Numbered from the stretch's first letter, positions 38,530 to 48,190 are shown. The stretch is 64,000 nt of DNA from Lysinibacter sp. HNR (GCF_029760935.1 NZ_CP121684.1:1860001-1924000); one strand, 5' to 3'. Made by a program: numbers and translations. Notes: generated by a model not told the origin, from the letters alone.

Positions 38530-39648
38530 CTAAACGGTGAGCATGAAGGAGGTCTTACCCAGGGGTACCCCATTCACCTGAGCCTCGATAGAGTGTTCAC
38601 CCGGGTGGTAGGTGCGGGTGGAGAGGGGAGCGAAGGAGTGTTTCCTCTGAAACTCGATGCGTTCGCCGGGAGCCACCGTTTTTGTGGCCAGCTTAAACAC
38701 CTTTGCGCTCTGTGTCCCATTGGCTTTTTGGTGGTGAATAACGTAGTCGACCATCACCGACACTGCATATTTTCCATTGTTTTTAACGGCCAGACTAAAG
38801 GGCAGAGAACCTCCCACGGATACAGTTTCGGTCGCAATGAACGGACCCTCTGTCACCACATCATCAGAAGCCTCAAAGCCCATGAGGCTCAGGGCACCCT
38901 GATCACCGCGCTTGATCAGGGTTCGCAACGCGTGCCTCACAACCCGCACGGTGTGTTTGTCGGGTTCTGCCAACCACATGGCCGCTGTTTCCAGCACAAT
39001 ATCGGCGTTGTTGCGGCTGAGGTCGTTCAGGTGGTTTGCGACCGAGCGCCTCACCATATCACTGGGGTCACGGTAAAGGGCGTTGAGAATCGGCAGGGTA
39101 ATCCGAGGCTGGCGAGTCAACTCGGGAACCCTCCTCCCCCACGGAAGAAACATGCGGGTTCCCTCGCTCGCAAGGCGACGCACGTGCTCGTCGGGGTGCA
39201 TTGTCCACTCACGAATAATGGGTAGTGCGCGCTCCAGGTTGGCGTTGAGCATCGGCCGGATCGCAAACTCACAGGTTAGCCGCGACGTGAGATCAGCAAG
39301 CAGATACATACCCTGGTCAAAACCTTCGGGAGTGGCATCCTCTAGTGAAGCGGCACTCACCGCTTCGCTCACAGGCCAGATCATCCACCCGTGAAAATCG
39401 TCACGCGTAAGTGCCTGACGAATAACAGCGGCGCGATATGAAAAAGAACCGACAAGGTCCGACAGGACAGCAGCGGCGATGTTGTCGACCCTCTGCTTGA
39501 GTGGGGTATCCGCGAGTTGGTCGCCGATCCCAAGCAGGGCCGAAGCTTCCCCAATGCCTCGACCCGGCACCTCTGCAGAAGACGCCCGAAGAATTTTGCG
39601 TAGCTCACCCACCTGTTCGATACCAAGCAATTCATCAGCAGTGGGCAT
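38530..39648 (-). CDS. alkC: AlkC-type DNA glycosylase (HEAT repeats plus Ig-like domain)
   Basis: The start at 39648 (MPTADELLGIEQ) is preceded at 36 bp by the LexA-like box; a longer frame would run through the box and is rejected. Residues 1-280 are HEAT-like helical repeats with AlkC-specific motifs (FSYRAAVIRQALTRDDFHGWMIWPVSEAVS, TMHPDEHVRRLASEGTRMFLPWGRR, DPSDMVRRSVANHLNDLSRNNADIV). The last 90 residues form an Ig-like beta domain, which AlkC has and AlkD lacks. AlkC removes 3-methylcytosine and 3-methyladenine without flipping the base. The protein has 372 residues, normal for the alpha type. Confidence 0.88.
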   Translation of the reverse strand: MPTADELLGIEQVGELRKILRASSAEVPGRGIGEASALLGIGDQLADTPLKQRVDNIAAAVLSDLVGSFSYRAAVIRQALTRDDFHGWMIWPVSEAVSAASLEDATPEGFDQGMYLLADLTSRLTCEFAIRPMLNANLERALPIIREWTMHPDEHVRRLASEGTRMFLPWGRRVPELTRQPRITLPILNALYRDPSDMVRRSVANHLNDLSRNNADIVLETAAMWLAEPDKHTVRVVRHALRTLIKRGDQGALSLMGFEASDDVVTEGPFIATETVSVGGSLPFSLAVKNNGKYAVSVMVDYVIHHQKANGTQSAKVFKLATKTVAPGERIEFQRKHSFAPLSTRTYHPGEHSIEAQVNGVPLGKTSFMLTV

Positions 39649-39684
39649 AGGGCACCGTTCCTTTTGGATTACAAACCACAAATA

Positions 39685-39700
39685 TCGAACATATATTCGA
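39685..39700. promoter_or_regulatory. LexA-like (SOS) box before alkC
   Basis: TCGAACATATATTCGA, identical to the site at 22927-22942, lies 36 bp upstream of the alkC start. The identity continues for three further bases (AATA after the palindrome in both). Confidence 0.75.
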
Positions 39701-39789
39701 ATAGACCCTTGCGATGCTAGCACACCTTCTCGACTCGACGGACGCTCCACACTATTCCGCAGGCTAAGGCTCTGCAAACAAAACGACCG

Positions 39790-40524
39790 CTAATGCCTAT
39801 CGATTTCAGGTTCAGCCACCACGCTCCCCCGCGTAGAGAGTGCAATCCGCAGATGGCTTATCCAAATCATCAGAGACCCCACGAGGATTATCGCCGCCGC
39901 TATCGCAACAACATACACGGCAACCCCCGCGTATCCGTTATCGAAGTTTGCCGGATTCAGGAAGGGGTAGGGATACCAGTGTTCCCCGGTTCTTGCGTCA
40001 ATCGAAAAGCTGCCGCGGAGGAGCGTATAGGTAACCCATACGAGGGGGAAGGAGATTATCCACCACAGCGAGCGCCACGCAATTCTGACGGGATCGGGAC
40101 CCCAGATCCAATCGACCAGAATGTAGATGCAGGCAAACACATGGAAAACCTCGTTTGACCAGCCGAGCGTGGACCCCTGCGGCAATGGGATCCCTCGCAA
40201 AAGCAAGTTGTAAACCAGGCCGGTAATCACCATATACGTCACGATTGACACACGAATAATTGAGAACCAGGTGGGGTGGGCCCGGTTGCGGTATCCCAGC
40301 CAGGCCAGCACAACCAACATGATGGCCGAAAAAATGTTGGATTCGATGGTGAAAAAGCTAAAAAATCCCACCAGAAGGAAAGGAATGTCACTCAGAGGGT
40401 TTTTCTGCCAGAAATTTATGCTCACCGTGAGCTGCCCAATAACAGCAGCCACTATGAGGGCGCTCATGAGCAAGCGAATAAGCGCCCAGATAAGCACTGT
40501 TCTTCTCTTCGTCACAACGGTCAT
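39790..40524 (-). CDS. Pr6Pr family membrane protein
   Basis: The start at 40524 (MTVVTKRRTVLIW) has GGAG six bases upstream; an earlier GTG/ATG exists at 40548. The 244-residue protein has six or seven helices and the motifs NFWQKNPLSDIPFLLVGFFSFFTIESNIFSAI and NEVFHVFACIYILVDWIWGPD, typical of the Pr6Pr group of unknown function found in actinobacteria and yeasts. A conserved WYPYPFLNP loop follows. No catalytic residues are known. It is divergent from the QsuB-like gene and convergent in direction with nothing; alkC lies downstream in the same strand after the box. Confidence 0.85.
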   Translation of the reverse strand: MTVVTKRRTVLIWALIRLLMSALIVAAVIGQLTVSINFWQKNPLSDIPFLLVGFFSFFTIESNIFSAIMLVVLAWLGYRNRAHPTWFSIIRVSIVTYMVITGLVYNLLLRGIPLPQGSTLGWSNEVFHVFACIYILVDWIWGPDPVRIAWRSLWWIISFPLVWVTYTLLRGSFSIDARTGEHWYPYPFLNPANFDNGYAGVAVYVVAIAAAIILVGSLMIWISHLRIALSTRGSVVAEPEIDRH

Positions 40525-40652
40525 CTTACGCTCCTGTACCAACATCACTGTCAGGTCTGATTGTCACGGCCTGCCCTCAGACTGACCATCGATATCTCGG
40601 ATCATTTCAGAGGCTATCTGTATTTCACCGGGAAGATTCAAAAGTCAGTACT

Positions 40653-40685
40653 ATGAGCATATATGTCATGATTCAAATATTGAAT
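40653..40685. promoter_or_regulatory. Two adjacent palindromes upstream of the QsuB-like gene
   Basis: An interrupted palindrome (ATGA-GC-ATATAT-GT-CAT, 40653-40669) is directly followed by ATTCAA-ATA-TTGAAT (40671-40685), a perfect inverted repeat. Both lie 32-65 bp before the start of the QsuB-like gene. One may be an operator; no regulator gene is adjacent. Confidence 0.35.
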
Positions 40686-40717
40686 AGCGCCTCAGGATTT
40701 GTCTCAAGGAGATATCT

Positions 40718-42682
40718 ATGAAAAAATCACTGGCTACAGTCTGTCTCAGCGGAACAATAGCCAGCAAACTCCGCGCCGCGGCAGAGGCCGGTTTTGACGG
40801 GGTCGAACTCTTTGAACCCGACCTGATTGTGTCTCCCGAGACCCCTCAAGAGATTCGTAAGAGGGCCACCGACCTTGGGCTTACTCTCTATCTTTACCAA
40901 CCGTTCCGTGATTTAGAGGGTGTTACAGAGGAGCGGTTCAGAGCAAATCTCCGTCAGGCGGAGGCCAAGTTTCAACTCATGGATGAGCTCGGCATCAATA
41001 CCCTGCTGCTGTGCAGCAACGTAGCAACCGCCGTCATTGACGATGATGCACTTGCCGCAAGCCAGCTGTACAGACTGGGCGAGATTGCCGAGCGCTACGG
41101 TATCCGGGTTGCTTATGAGGCCCTAGCCTGGGGCCGTTTTGTCAACGGTTACGAGCACTCGTATCGCATCGTTGAAGCGGCCTCCCATCCCAATATTGGG
41201 GTCTGCCTTGACAGCTTTCATATCCTCTCCCGGCAGCACGACCCTTTAGGAATCGAAGGGATTCCCGGCGATAAAATTTTCTTTGTTCAATTGGCGGACG
41301 CCCTACCCCTCACCATGGACGTGCTCTCGTGGAGTCGCCACCACAGAAATTTCCCAGGTGAGGGAACGTTTCAGCTCGGCAGCTTCATGTCTCACGTGAT
41401 TCGAGCCGGATATTCGGGGCCTCTCTCCCTAGAAGTTTTTAACGATGTCTTTCGACAGGTCGACAGCACAAGAACCGCGCTCGACGCGATGCGCTCCCTG
41501 GTCTGGCTAGAGGATCAAACCCTGGCGGAACTGTCCCGCCTGGATAACGCACACACGCTCGGTACGTCCGAATACTCGAGTGGCCGACTCCGGGTACCGG
41601 GCACGCCTTCCGCAGCGAGGGATGCGGGTTCTATTCGGGCCTCGGGAACTCTACAAGCCCTTCCTTTGGTTACGGAACCACTGGGAATGAACTTTATTGA
41701 GGTGAACACGGCACATCCACACACGATCAAAAAATTGCTGCATGAACTCGACTTCACCCTGATTGGCACTCGCCCAGAACCCCCCGCACAGCTGTGGGCA
41801 CAGGGTGAGGCGCGCATTATTGTAAGGACCCCGGTAGAGCAATCTAACGACCCTGCGATTGTTGCCGTGGGATTTACGGTGGCAGACCCCGGGGTCTCCG
41901 AGGAGAGAGCGATACGGCTTCGCGCGCACCCCTCTGCGCAGAGCAGCCGGGCGATTCAAGCTCCCGACGGCACCGATGTGTTCCTGTGCGATGCCAGCGT
42001 AAAAAACCTTTCGTGGACAACAGCATTCTCTGCGAGTTCAACTTCTACAGTTGGGGTTGTCGGAGAGCCGCCTACTGTGTCTGAGAATGCGCCCACCGGA
42101 TCCGGAAGATCAACCAACGCATCCGGGGCCCCACCCCTGATCGAACGTATCGATCACATCAATCTCACCCACTCGTGGCAGCACTTTGACGAGGCCGTTC
42201 TGTTTTATAGCAGTGTTCTCTCGCTGCACCCCCAGGCCACGGAGGATGTAGCTGGGCTTATCGGGTTGGTGCGTAGCCAGTCCGTGAGTTCTGAGAACGG
42301 TGCGGTGCGGCTCCTGTTTAGCCTCATACCGCCACTCGCAGAGATCAAGCAGCCATCGGATCACCCAATACACATCGCTTTTACTACCGGTGATGTGGTA
42401 TCGGTGGCACGGCGAGCGCGCGATCGGGGGATGCGATTTTTGCCCGTTCCCGAAAACTATTACGCGGATGTTCAGGCCCGCTACGACTTGCCTTTGCAGA
42501 CGCTCGACACTATGCGCGAGTTTAATCTGCTCTATGACCGGGATGAGCGGGGCGAATATCTCCACTTCTACACAGCAACGGTTGACAATCTGTTTTTTGA
42601 GGTGGTGGAGCGTCGCAACGGTTATGCGGGTTATGGTGCCGCCAACGCTCCTGTGCGTTTGGCCGCCCAGCACACAACATAG
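40718..42682 (+). CDS. QsuB-like 3-dehydroshikimate dehydratase (isomerase/HPPD fusion)
   Basis: The 654-residue protein is a fusion. Residues 1-280 are a sugar-phosphate-isomerase-type TIM barrel with metal ligands in YEALAWG, GVCLDSFHIL, VQLADA and SLEVFND. Residues 340-654 are two VOC modules of the 4-hydroxyphenylpyruvate dioxygenase type, with ERIDHINLTHSWQHFDEAVLFYSSVL and FFEVVERRNGY. This layout matches QsuB/QuiC dehydratases, which convert 3-dehydroshikimate to protocatechuate. A Ser/Pro-rich linker lies near residue 450. No quinate or protocatechuate genes are adjacent. The start follows a clear AAGGAG site. Confidence 0.87.
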   Translation: MKKSLATVCLSGTIASKLRAAAEAGFDGVELFEPDLIVSPETPQEIRKRATDLGLTLYLYQPFRDLEGVTEERFRANLRQAEAKFQLMDELGINTLLLCSNVATAVIDDDALAASQLYRLGEIAERYGIRVAYEALAWGRFVNGYEHSYRIVEAASHPNIGVCLDSFHILSRQHDPLGIEGIPGDKIFFVQLADALPLTMDVLSWSRHHRNFPGEGTFQLGSFMSHVIRAGYSGPLSLEVFNDVFRQVDSTRTALDAMRSLVWLEDQTLAELSRLDNAHTLGTSEYSSGRLRVPGTPSAARDAGSIRASGTLQALPLVTEPLGMNFIEVNTAHPHTIKKLLHELDFTLIGTRPEPPAQLWAQGEARIIVRTPVEQSNDPAIVAVGFTVADPGVSEERAIRLRAHPSAQSSRAIQAPDGTDVFLCDASVKNLSWTTAFSASSTSTVGVVGEPPTVSENAPTGSGRSTNASGAPPLIERIDHINLTHSWQHFDEAVLFYSSVLSLHPQATEDVAGLIGLVRSQSVSSENGAVRLLFSLIPPLAEIKQPSDHPIHIAFTTGDVVSVARRARDRGMRFLPVPENYYADVQARYDLPLQTLDTMREFNLLYDRDERGEYLHFYTATVDNLFFEVVERRNGYAGYGAANAPVRLAAQHTT

Positions 42683-42859
42683 CCAGTCTGTTGTCGAATA
42701 TTCTCAACATCCCCTTGCAGCCCCATAAACAAATGTTTAGCATATGAACATGTATTCAATCTTTCATTGGATCCTTAGCACCCCCCGCGTGCGCTTCTCC
42801 CAACCCTCAAAGCATCCGGACGCCCTCACCAGCGCATTGCCTCGTTTTCGGGAGAACTC

Positions 42860-43897
42860 ATGAGTGCCGCGGTAGAGACGCAGGGCCTCACTAAAAAGTT
42901 TGGGTCACGTCTTGCTCTTCGCGGGGTAAATCTCAATATTCCGCGCGGCGGGGTGTTTGGTGTTATTGGCCCCAACGGTGCGGGTAAGACTACCACCATG
43001 CGTATTCTGCTCGACGTCATGCGCCCCACTTCGGGAAGAGTGAGGGTACTGGGCGAGTCCCCGCGTGGCGGCGGGATAAGTCTCCGCCGCAGGATCGGCT
43101 ACCTTCCAGGGGAGCTCATTCTTGAGGGTCGCGTAACGGGGCACGCACTCCTAGAGCACTACACGCGCATCAGCGGTACTGTGCGACCCGGCATGATCGC
43201 GTCGCTTACAGAACGCCTCAACCTAGACTTGAACGTGCCGGTGCGCAGCCTCAGCAAGGGTAATAAACAAAAACTGGGCATCATCCAAGCTTTTATGCAT
43301 CAACCGGAGCTGTTGGTACTTGATGAGCCCACCAGCGGTCTCGACCCCCTGGTGCAGCAGATTTTTCTTGACCTGGTTCGCGAAGCTAGGGATGCTGGAC
43401 AGACCGTTTTTCTTTCGTCTCATGTGCTGAGCGAGATTGAGCAGGTAGCCGACGAGGTTGCGATACTTCGTGCGGGGCATGTGGTAGCCACGAGCACCGT
43501 TGAGCGTCTCCGAGCCGTGGCTCGGAGACGCATCCGAGCGCTGGTCGCTATAGCCCCGGAGCCGCAGGGTGTGGATGTCCTGGAGCACATCCACACCCTG
43601 TTTAGCTCGCTACCCGAGCTACGCGATCTACAGGTGAGCAGAGAGCCCGTCAGCTCTCTCACGCCCGCCACCTCCCCCGACTCCACCGATTCCGCAGGCT
43701 CTGCGGATTCCCCCGGCCTACTCTCGATAACGGGCTCTCTCGCGGGTGATCCCGACACCTTCCTCAAGACCATTGCAAGACTACATGTGCACGATATCAG
43801 CATCGAAACGCCTAATCTTGAAGATGCTGTTCTCACACTGTATAGCGAGTCGGATGCCGAGATCACTAGTTCTCTCACGAAGGAGACCGGATCATGA
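42860..43897 (+). CDS. ABC transporter ATP-binding protein
   Basis: A 345-residue ABC ATPase with Walker A GPNGAGKTTTMR, signature LSKGNKQKLGI, Walker B LLVLDEPTSGLD and switch His in SSHVLSE. The C-terminal 100 residues include a Ser/Asp/Pro-rich linker (near residue 275) and a small domain typical of drug or polyketide-type exporters. It is coupled to the permease by a 4-bp overlap. The upstream 170 bp carry an imperfect palindrome (42743-42757) with weak likeness to the LexA box. Confidence 0.92.
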   Translation: MSAAVETQGLTKKFGSRLALRGVNLNIPRGGVFGVIGPNGAGKTTTMRILLDVMRPTSGRVRVLGESPRGGGISLRRRIGYLPGELILEGRVTGHALLEHYTRISGTVRPGMIASLTERLNLDLNVPVRSLSKGNKQKLGIIQAFMHQPELLVLDEPTSGLDPLVQQIFLDLVREARDAGQTVFLSSHVLSEIEQVADEVAILRAGHVVATSTVERLRAVARRRIRALVAIAPEPQGVDVLEHIHTLFSSLPELRDLQVSREPVSSLTPATSPDSTDSAGSADSPGLLSITGSLAGDPDTFLKTIARLHVHDISIETPNLEDAVLTLYSESDAEITSSLTKETGS

Positions 43898-44700
43898 GCG
43901 CCACCACAAGGCTACCTCTGCTGCGTCGCTCGTTGCACGAGTCCTGGCGTTCTCTGATCGGCTGGTCGGTTGGTTTGGTTGCGGCCCTCTCGCTGTATCT
44001 GCCCCTTTTTCCCTCCCTCGGGGGCAGCTCCGGAATGCAGCAACTCATTCATCAGCTTCCGTCAGAACTCGTGAACACGCTCGGCTACAACAATATCTTT
44101 ACCGGCTCGGGTTATGCACAGACCACCTTTTTTGGTTTGATGGGATTTTTGTTGTTTTCGATTGCGGGTATCGGTTGGGGAACAGCCTCGATTGCGGGTG
44201 ACGAGGAGCGGGGAACCCTTGAGCTTACTCTCGCGCACGGTGTGAGCCGCACACAGCTTGTGCTAGAACGTGTGGCCTCCATTGTGGTCAGGATCGGGGC
44301 GTTGGGCCTGGTTACTCTCGCAACCGTCTTGATCCTGAACGGCCCCTCCAACCTCAAACTTTCCGCAGGCAACGTACTGTCGGGGGTTATTGCCCTGTGC
44401 GGGGTGGCGCTGCTCTTCGCGTGCGCGTCGTTAGCGGTTGGTGCAACCAGTGGACGTCGTACCTGGGCCCTGCTGGGAGGCACTTTTGTGGCCGTTGTGG
44501 GATACGTTTTTAATGCCGTAGGCAACCAGACACAAAGTGTGGAGTGGCTGAAGAGTTTCTCACCGTATTCGTGGGCGTTTCGCAACCAACCGCTCACCAA
44601 CGGGTGGGACCTCGGCGGACTTGCGTTAATTTATGGCGGTGGGATACTGCTCGTTCTGGTAGCGGTTATTACGTTTAACAGACGGGATGTGGGCAGGTAG
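43894..44700 (+). CDS. ABC-2 type permease
   Basis: The 268-residue membrane protein has six predicted helices, beginning with one after residues 20 and ending with GGGILLVLVAVITF. It contains the ABC-2 coupling region GDEERGTLELTLAHGVSRTQLVLERV. It forms an exporter with the preceding ATPase, probably as a homodimer. The exported compound is unknown. The gene is followed by a convergent gene 52 bp away. Confidence 0.88.
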   Translation: MSATTRLPLLRRSLHESWRSLIGWSVGLVAALSLYLPLFPSLGGSSGMQQLIHQLPSELVNTLGYNNIFTGSGYAQTTFFGLMGFLLFSIAGIGWGTASIAGDEERGTLELTLAHGVSRTQLVLERVASIVVRIGALGLVTLATVLILNGPSNLKLSAGNVLSGVIALCGVALLFACASLAVGATSGRRTWALLGGTFVAVVGYVFNAVGNQTQSVEWLKSFSPYSWAFRNQPLTNGWDLGGLALIYGGGILLVLVAVITFNRRDVGR

Positions 44701-44752
44701 CACAAAAACACCACCACCTTATCCGCTCCGGTTTTACTCGGGCGGCAACTTT

Positions 44753-45373
44753 TTACTCAGGTGTCGACCGTCGACCCTGACGTTTAGCAAGTTTTGCCAG
44801 GTCTTTTTCTATCAGATATTTGATGCGGGCATCACGTTTTTTCCAGTATTCGGCGTCTCTCACTAGCCTGGTCTTTTCGGTGGTGAGCATAATTTCAAAC
44901 GAACGGCTCACCTCACGCCAGGCATCTTGACGAGCCTTTTCAGCGGTTTCGCGAACGTAGTCATCGTCGTCGTAGAGCCTCTCGAGCTCTTCTGCGAGCA
45001 TTTGATAAGACTGCTGCCGACGAGCCAGCTGGCTCATCTCTTCGGCGGCGTGGTTCTGGTGCCTCACCCACTGCGAAACTGAACCCTCGCGCTGAATACG
45101 CACCTCAGCGATACGCAGAGCATCGGCATGTTTCTCAATTGCAAGAGCCTCAAGCTCATCACGGACCGTCTCCATAACAACTTCTTCGTTATATGCCGAT
45201 TGGTCGCCCATAGCGTTGATGATGATGAAGTTTTTGGTAGCCATACGCACGGCAACCTCGGCAATCATCATTCCCTGACTGACCACCTCTTCTATAGAGG
45301 CAACCTCGGCGGGAACACCAACATACGGTCTATCAGCTAAACGCTTACGCTTATGCTTACGAAATAAAGCCAT
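44753..45373 (-). CDS. Uncharacterised helical protein (206 aa)
   Basis: No recognised domain. The N-terminus is basic (FRKHKRKRLADRP). Residues 25-110 and 110-200 are highly charged and helical, with likely coiled coils in the segments around EEMSQLARRQQSYQMLAEELERL and LTTEKTRLVRDAEYWKKRDARI. It is cytoplasmic, without a signal or membrane helix. It is convergent with the ABC permease gene and its start is preceded by a GGAGG-like stretch (45380s). Codon use matches its neighbours, so the gene is probably real. Confidence 0.65.
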   Translation of the reverse strand: MALFRKHKRKRLADRPYVGVPAEVASIEEVVSQGMMIAEVAVRMATKNFIIINAMGDQSAYNEEVVMETVRDELEALAIEKHADALRIAEVRIQREGSVSQWVRHQNHAAEEMSQLARRQQSYQMLAEELERLYDDDDYVRETAEKARQDAWREVSRSFEIMLTTEKTRLVRDAEYWKKRDARIKYLIEKDLAKLAKRQGRRSTPE

Positions 45374-45583
45374 CGCTCACCGCTACCTCCCATCGACATT
45401 ACGAGACACAGATCCGCGCTACTCACACAAAATGGGCACCACCGGCACGATAGCGGATATAAGTCGAGCCTACTGGAAGCCACAGACATTGGGGCTGCGT
45501 AACAATAAAAATTTTGATACCCCCATAAATTAGCATCCAGCCCTCTTTTATGGATAAGATAACTAAGTTGCCTTTGGCAATAA

Positions 45584-45657
<74 letters not shown>

Positions 45658-45662
45658 CTAAA

Positions 45663-45686
45663 GGGCCGAAGTTATAACTTCGGCCC
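45663..45686 (+). terminator. Hairpin terminator of the tRNA gene
   Basis: A perfect 10- to 11-bp stem (GGGCCGAAGTT/AACTTCGGCCC with a short ATA-like loop) begins 6 bp after the tRNA. A T run is missing, but the position makes termination likely. Confidence 0.65.
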
Positions 45687-45749
45687 TGCTGACCGTCCCT
45701 TCTGCTTTCGAGGTTTTTGAAACCGTCTTAACCTCACTGTTTTCTGTCA

Positions 45750-46619
45750 GTGCCATGTTGGGGGGGCTTCGGATTGTGGCGGGGGCTTCATCGCACGACG
45801 ATCGAGCCGAGGAGTCTCCAGTTCGGTTTCCCCGCATACAACAACGCCCGGATCCATCGAGTTGCGGTGCCAAACCATTCAATAGCGAAGCTCCAGCACG
45901 CCGCCTTCATCCAGGTGCTTCGCGACTTCGGTACTAAAGTACACGTTCTTAAGAACCTGCCCGATGTCTCGATACAGCTATACCCACGGGACATTGCGTT
46001 CGCTATCGATGACACACTATTCCTCGCCCGATCCCGCGATCCGATTCGACAAAAAGAGCAGCGCGCGCTGGAATCGATGCTCTCGAGCTTCTCTCGGGTA
46101 GAGCGTCTTGAGAACGGGCTTATTGAAGGCGGCGACGTGATCGTGAGTGACAGCGTAGTTTTCGTAGGACTGAGCGAGGCCTCCAATAGGGAAGGGGTAA
46201 CAGCGTTGCGACAGGCAATGAAACAGGCGGGCATCAAACGTGAAATCATTCCAATCGAGTTCTCCGGACGTGGAGTGGTGCACCTAGACACGAAATTCAC
46301 CCTGGTAGGCCCGGGCCTCGCATATGTACACTCCGCCGCATTGACACCACATTCTCGAGCAGAACTCGCCGCACGATTCGAGATCATCGAGGCAACCGAC
46401 GATGACGCTCGCTCACTTCGAGTCAATACCGTCGCGCTTGCGCCGAATCGCATCATCATCGATCGAAAAGCACAAGCCCTTGAGCAAGCCCTCCACTCAC
46501 ACGGGGTCGAAACCGTGGTTATCGATTTCTCAGAGGTCACCAAGTTCCCAGGCGGGTTCCGTTGCGCCACGCTTCCATTACGCCGCGGAAAAGCATCGGA
46601 GACAGACGCGCCACCCTAA
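45750..46619 (+). CDS. Dimethylarginine dimethylaminohydrolase-like amidinohydrolase
   Basis: The 289-residue frame is of the DDAH/arginine deiminase (guanidino-modifying) superfamily. It has YPRDIAFAIDDTLFLAR, EGGDVIVSDSVVFVGLSEASNREG, the catalytic His in GVVHLDTKFTLVG, and the nucleophile Cys in GGFRCATLPLRR near the end. Homologues hydrolyse methylated arginines to citrulline, but some act on other guanidines. The start is uncertain: GTG 45750 gives extra residues before the conserved part, and a TTG at 45774 with GGGGGGG seven bases upstream is the better ribosome-binding site. The gene lies right after tRNA-Pro. Confidence 0.75.
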   Translation: MPCWGGFGLWRGLHRTTIEPRSLQFGFPAYNNARIHRVAVPNHSIAKLQHAAFIQVLRDFGTKVHVLKNLPDVSIQLYPRDIAFAIDDTLFLARSRDPIRQKEQRALESMLSSFSRVERLENGLIEGGDVIVSDSVVFVGLSEASNREGVTALRQAMKQAGIKREIIPIEFSGRGVVHLDTKFTLVGPGLAYVHSAALTPHSRAELAARFEIIEATDDDARSLRVNTVALAPNRIIIDRKAQALEQALHSHGVETVVIDFSEVTKFPGGFRCATLPLRRGKASETDAPP

Positions 46620-46909
46620 AGATCGGGCACAAATCAATACATGAGATTTTCAAATAAGTAAGATTTGATTCGGCCTACTTTGTGCGAGTGAGAGTCCAAG
46701 CATTCCCAGGGCTCCGATCAGGTAACATTGAACCTTCAGTTCATCGTTCTGATCAGAAAAGGCGCCAATGTTGATACACCTTTTAAAGCCCCTGTGATAA
46801 CTCGCCACAAACAGCAACGTGTAGCACATACGGGGCACCCCACCGCTCTCCCGCGTGACCCGGATCGAGAAAACGTCACGATAGTCATCCCCTCACTCGA
46901 CGTAAGAGT

Positions 46910-48180
46910 ATGAGTTCCCCGATGCACCGGCAACCAGCATCTCAAGAAAAATCAACAAAAAGACTGCAACTGCCCGGGGCTTTCCGGCTGGTGCTCGCGG
47001 GGGAATCTTTCTCCCTCTTTGGTACTCAAATCGCTTCGATCATGATACCCCTCATCGCTGTTCTCACACTGCACTCGGGCGAGTTCATGATCGGCGTGCT
47101 CAGCGCGGTCGGATGGTTACCCATCATCGTCTTTGGCCTACTAGCCGGAACGATCACAGATCACACCAGTCGCTGGAAGATCATGGTGATCTGTAACGCG
47201 CTACGTGCACTCCTGATTACCATGATCCCCGTCCTCGCCCTCATGGGACACCTCACGATTCCTTTCCTGATCATTATTGCTTTCCTGGTGGGAATCTGTA
47301 ACGTATTTTTCGACATTGCCTATCAGACCTATGTTCCAGACCTAGTATCCATAGACCTGCTCGGCCTCGCAAATAGCCGCCTGGAACTCATCCGTTCCAT
47401 TGCGCAGCTCGCGGGTCCGCTTCTTGGAGGAACACTCGCCACTGTATACAAACCCGAGTATCTCGTCTCAATAAACTCGGCCACCTTTCTTATTGCCCTC
47501 ATCGCACTGCTTCTCCTGCCCGGGCGCTACAGACCACTCCCCCGCACCCCCGGTGAGCATAACTCGTCCAAGCCAAAGATTTTCGAAGACCTGCTCTCCG
47601 GACTGAAACTCGTCTGGCGATCACACCAGATTCGACTGGTTGTATCGTCCGGAGCATTTCTAAACATTTTTGTGGCTGGAGTAGGCGCACTCTTCATTCT
47701 TTTTGTTACTCGTACGCTAGGCTATGACCCCGTAATATTTGGCATAAGCGTCGCGCTTGCCGGCGCTGGTGCTCTCGGTGGGGCTATAACCTACCCGTAC
47801 TGGGCCCGAAGGTTTCATGAGGGCCAATGCGTTGGTCTTGGGTTACCGTAACGACACTGGGAACGCTCCTGCTTGCACTCTCGATCTGGACCAGTATTCC
47901 ACTGGCCCTCGTCCTCATCGCACAGATTTTAATTGGCTATGGAACCCCGATCATCAACATTGCACTTGTAACTCTTCGACAAAAGCTCACGCCCCCGGGC
48001 TCCCTCGGGAAAGTCAATGCAAGCGCTCGGGTTGCAATAATGAGCAGCCTACCTCTCGGTGCCCTGATCGTCTCTTTTATCGGCGAGAATCTTGGTATTC
48101 CAACAGCACTGTGGGTTGCTGCGATTGGAGAACTTGCGATTCTCTGCATTCTCGGACCGGCACTTCTACGCGTGCGGTAA
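46910..48180 (+). pseudogene. MFS transporter, frameshifted
   Basis: Frame 1 (46910-47851, 313 codons) encodes the first eight or so helices of an MFS carrier of the MFS_3/enterobactin-exporter-like type (FSLFGTQIASIMIPLIAVL, TDHTSRWKIMVICNALRALL). It ends in LP-stop. The remaining four helices continue in a second frame (47827-48180, TLGTLLLALSIWTSIPLALV...). The join lies between about 47815 and 47850. A third frame also seems to read part of the join, so more than one indel may be present. Joined, the protein would have about 420 residues, normal for the family. It may be a genuine lesion or a sequence error. Confidence 0.75.
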
Positions 48181-48190
48181 CCCTGTAGCA

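Noticed and set aside
45750-46619. Second arginine deiminase
   Set aside because: The sequence lacks the deiminase helical insert and its length (289) and FRCATLPLRR end fit DDAH-like enzymes better.
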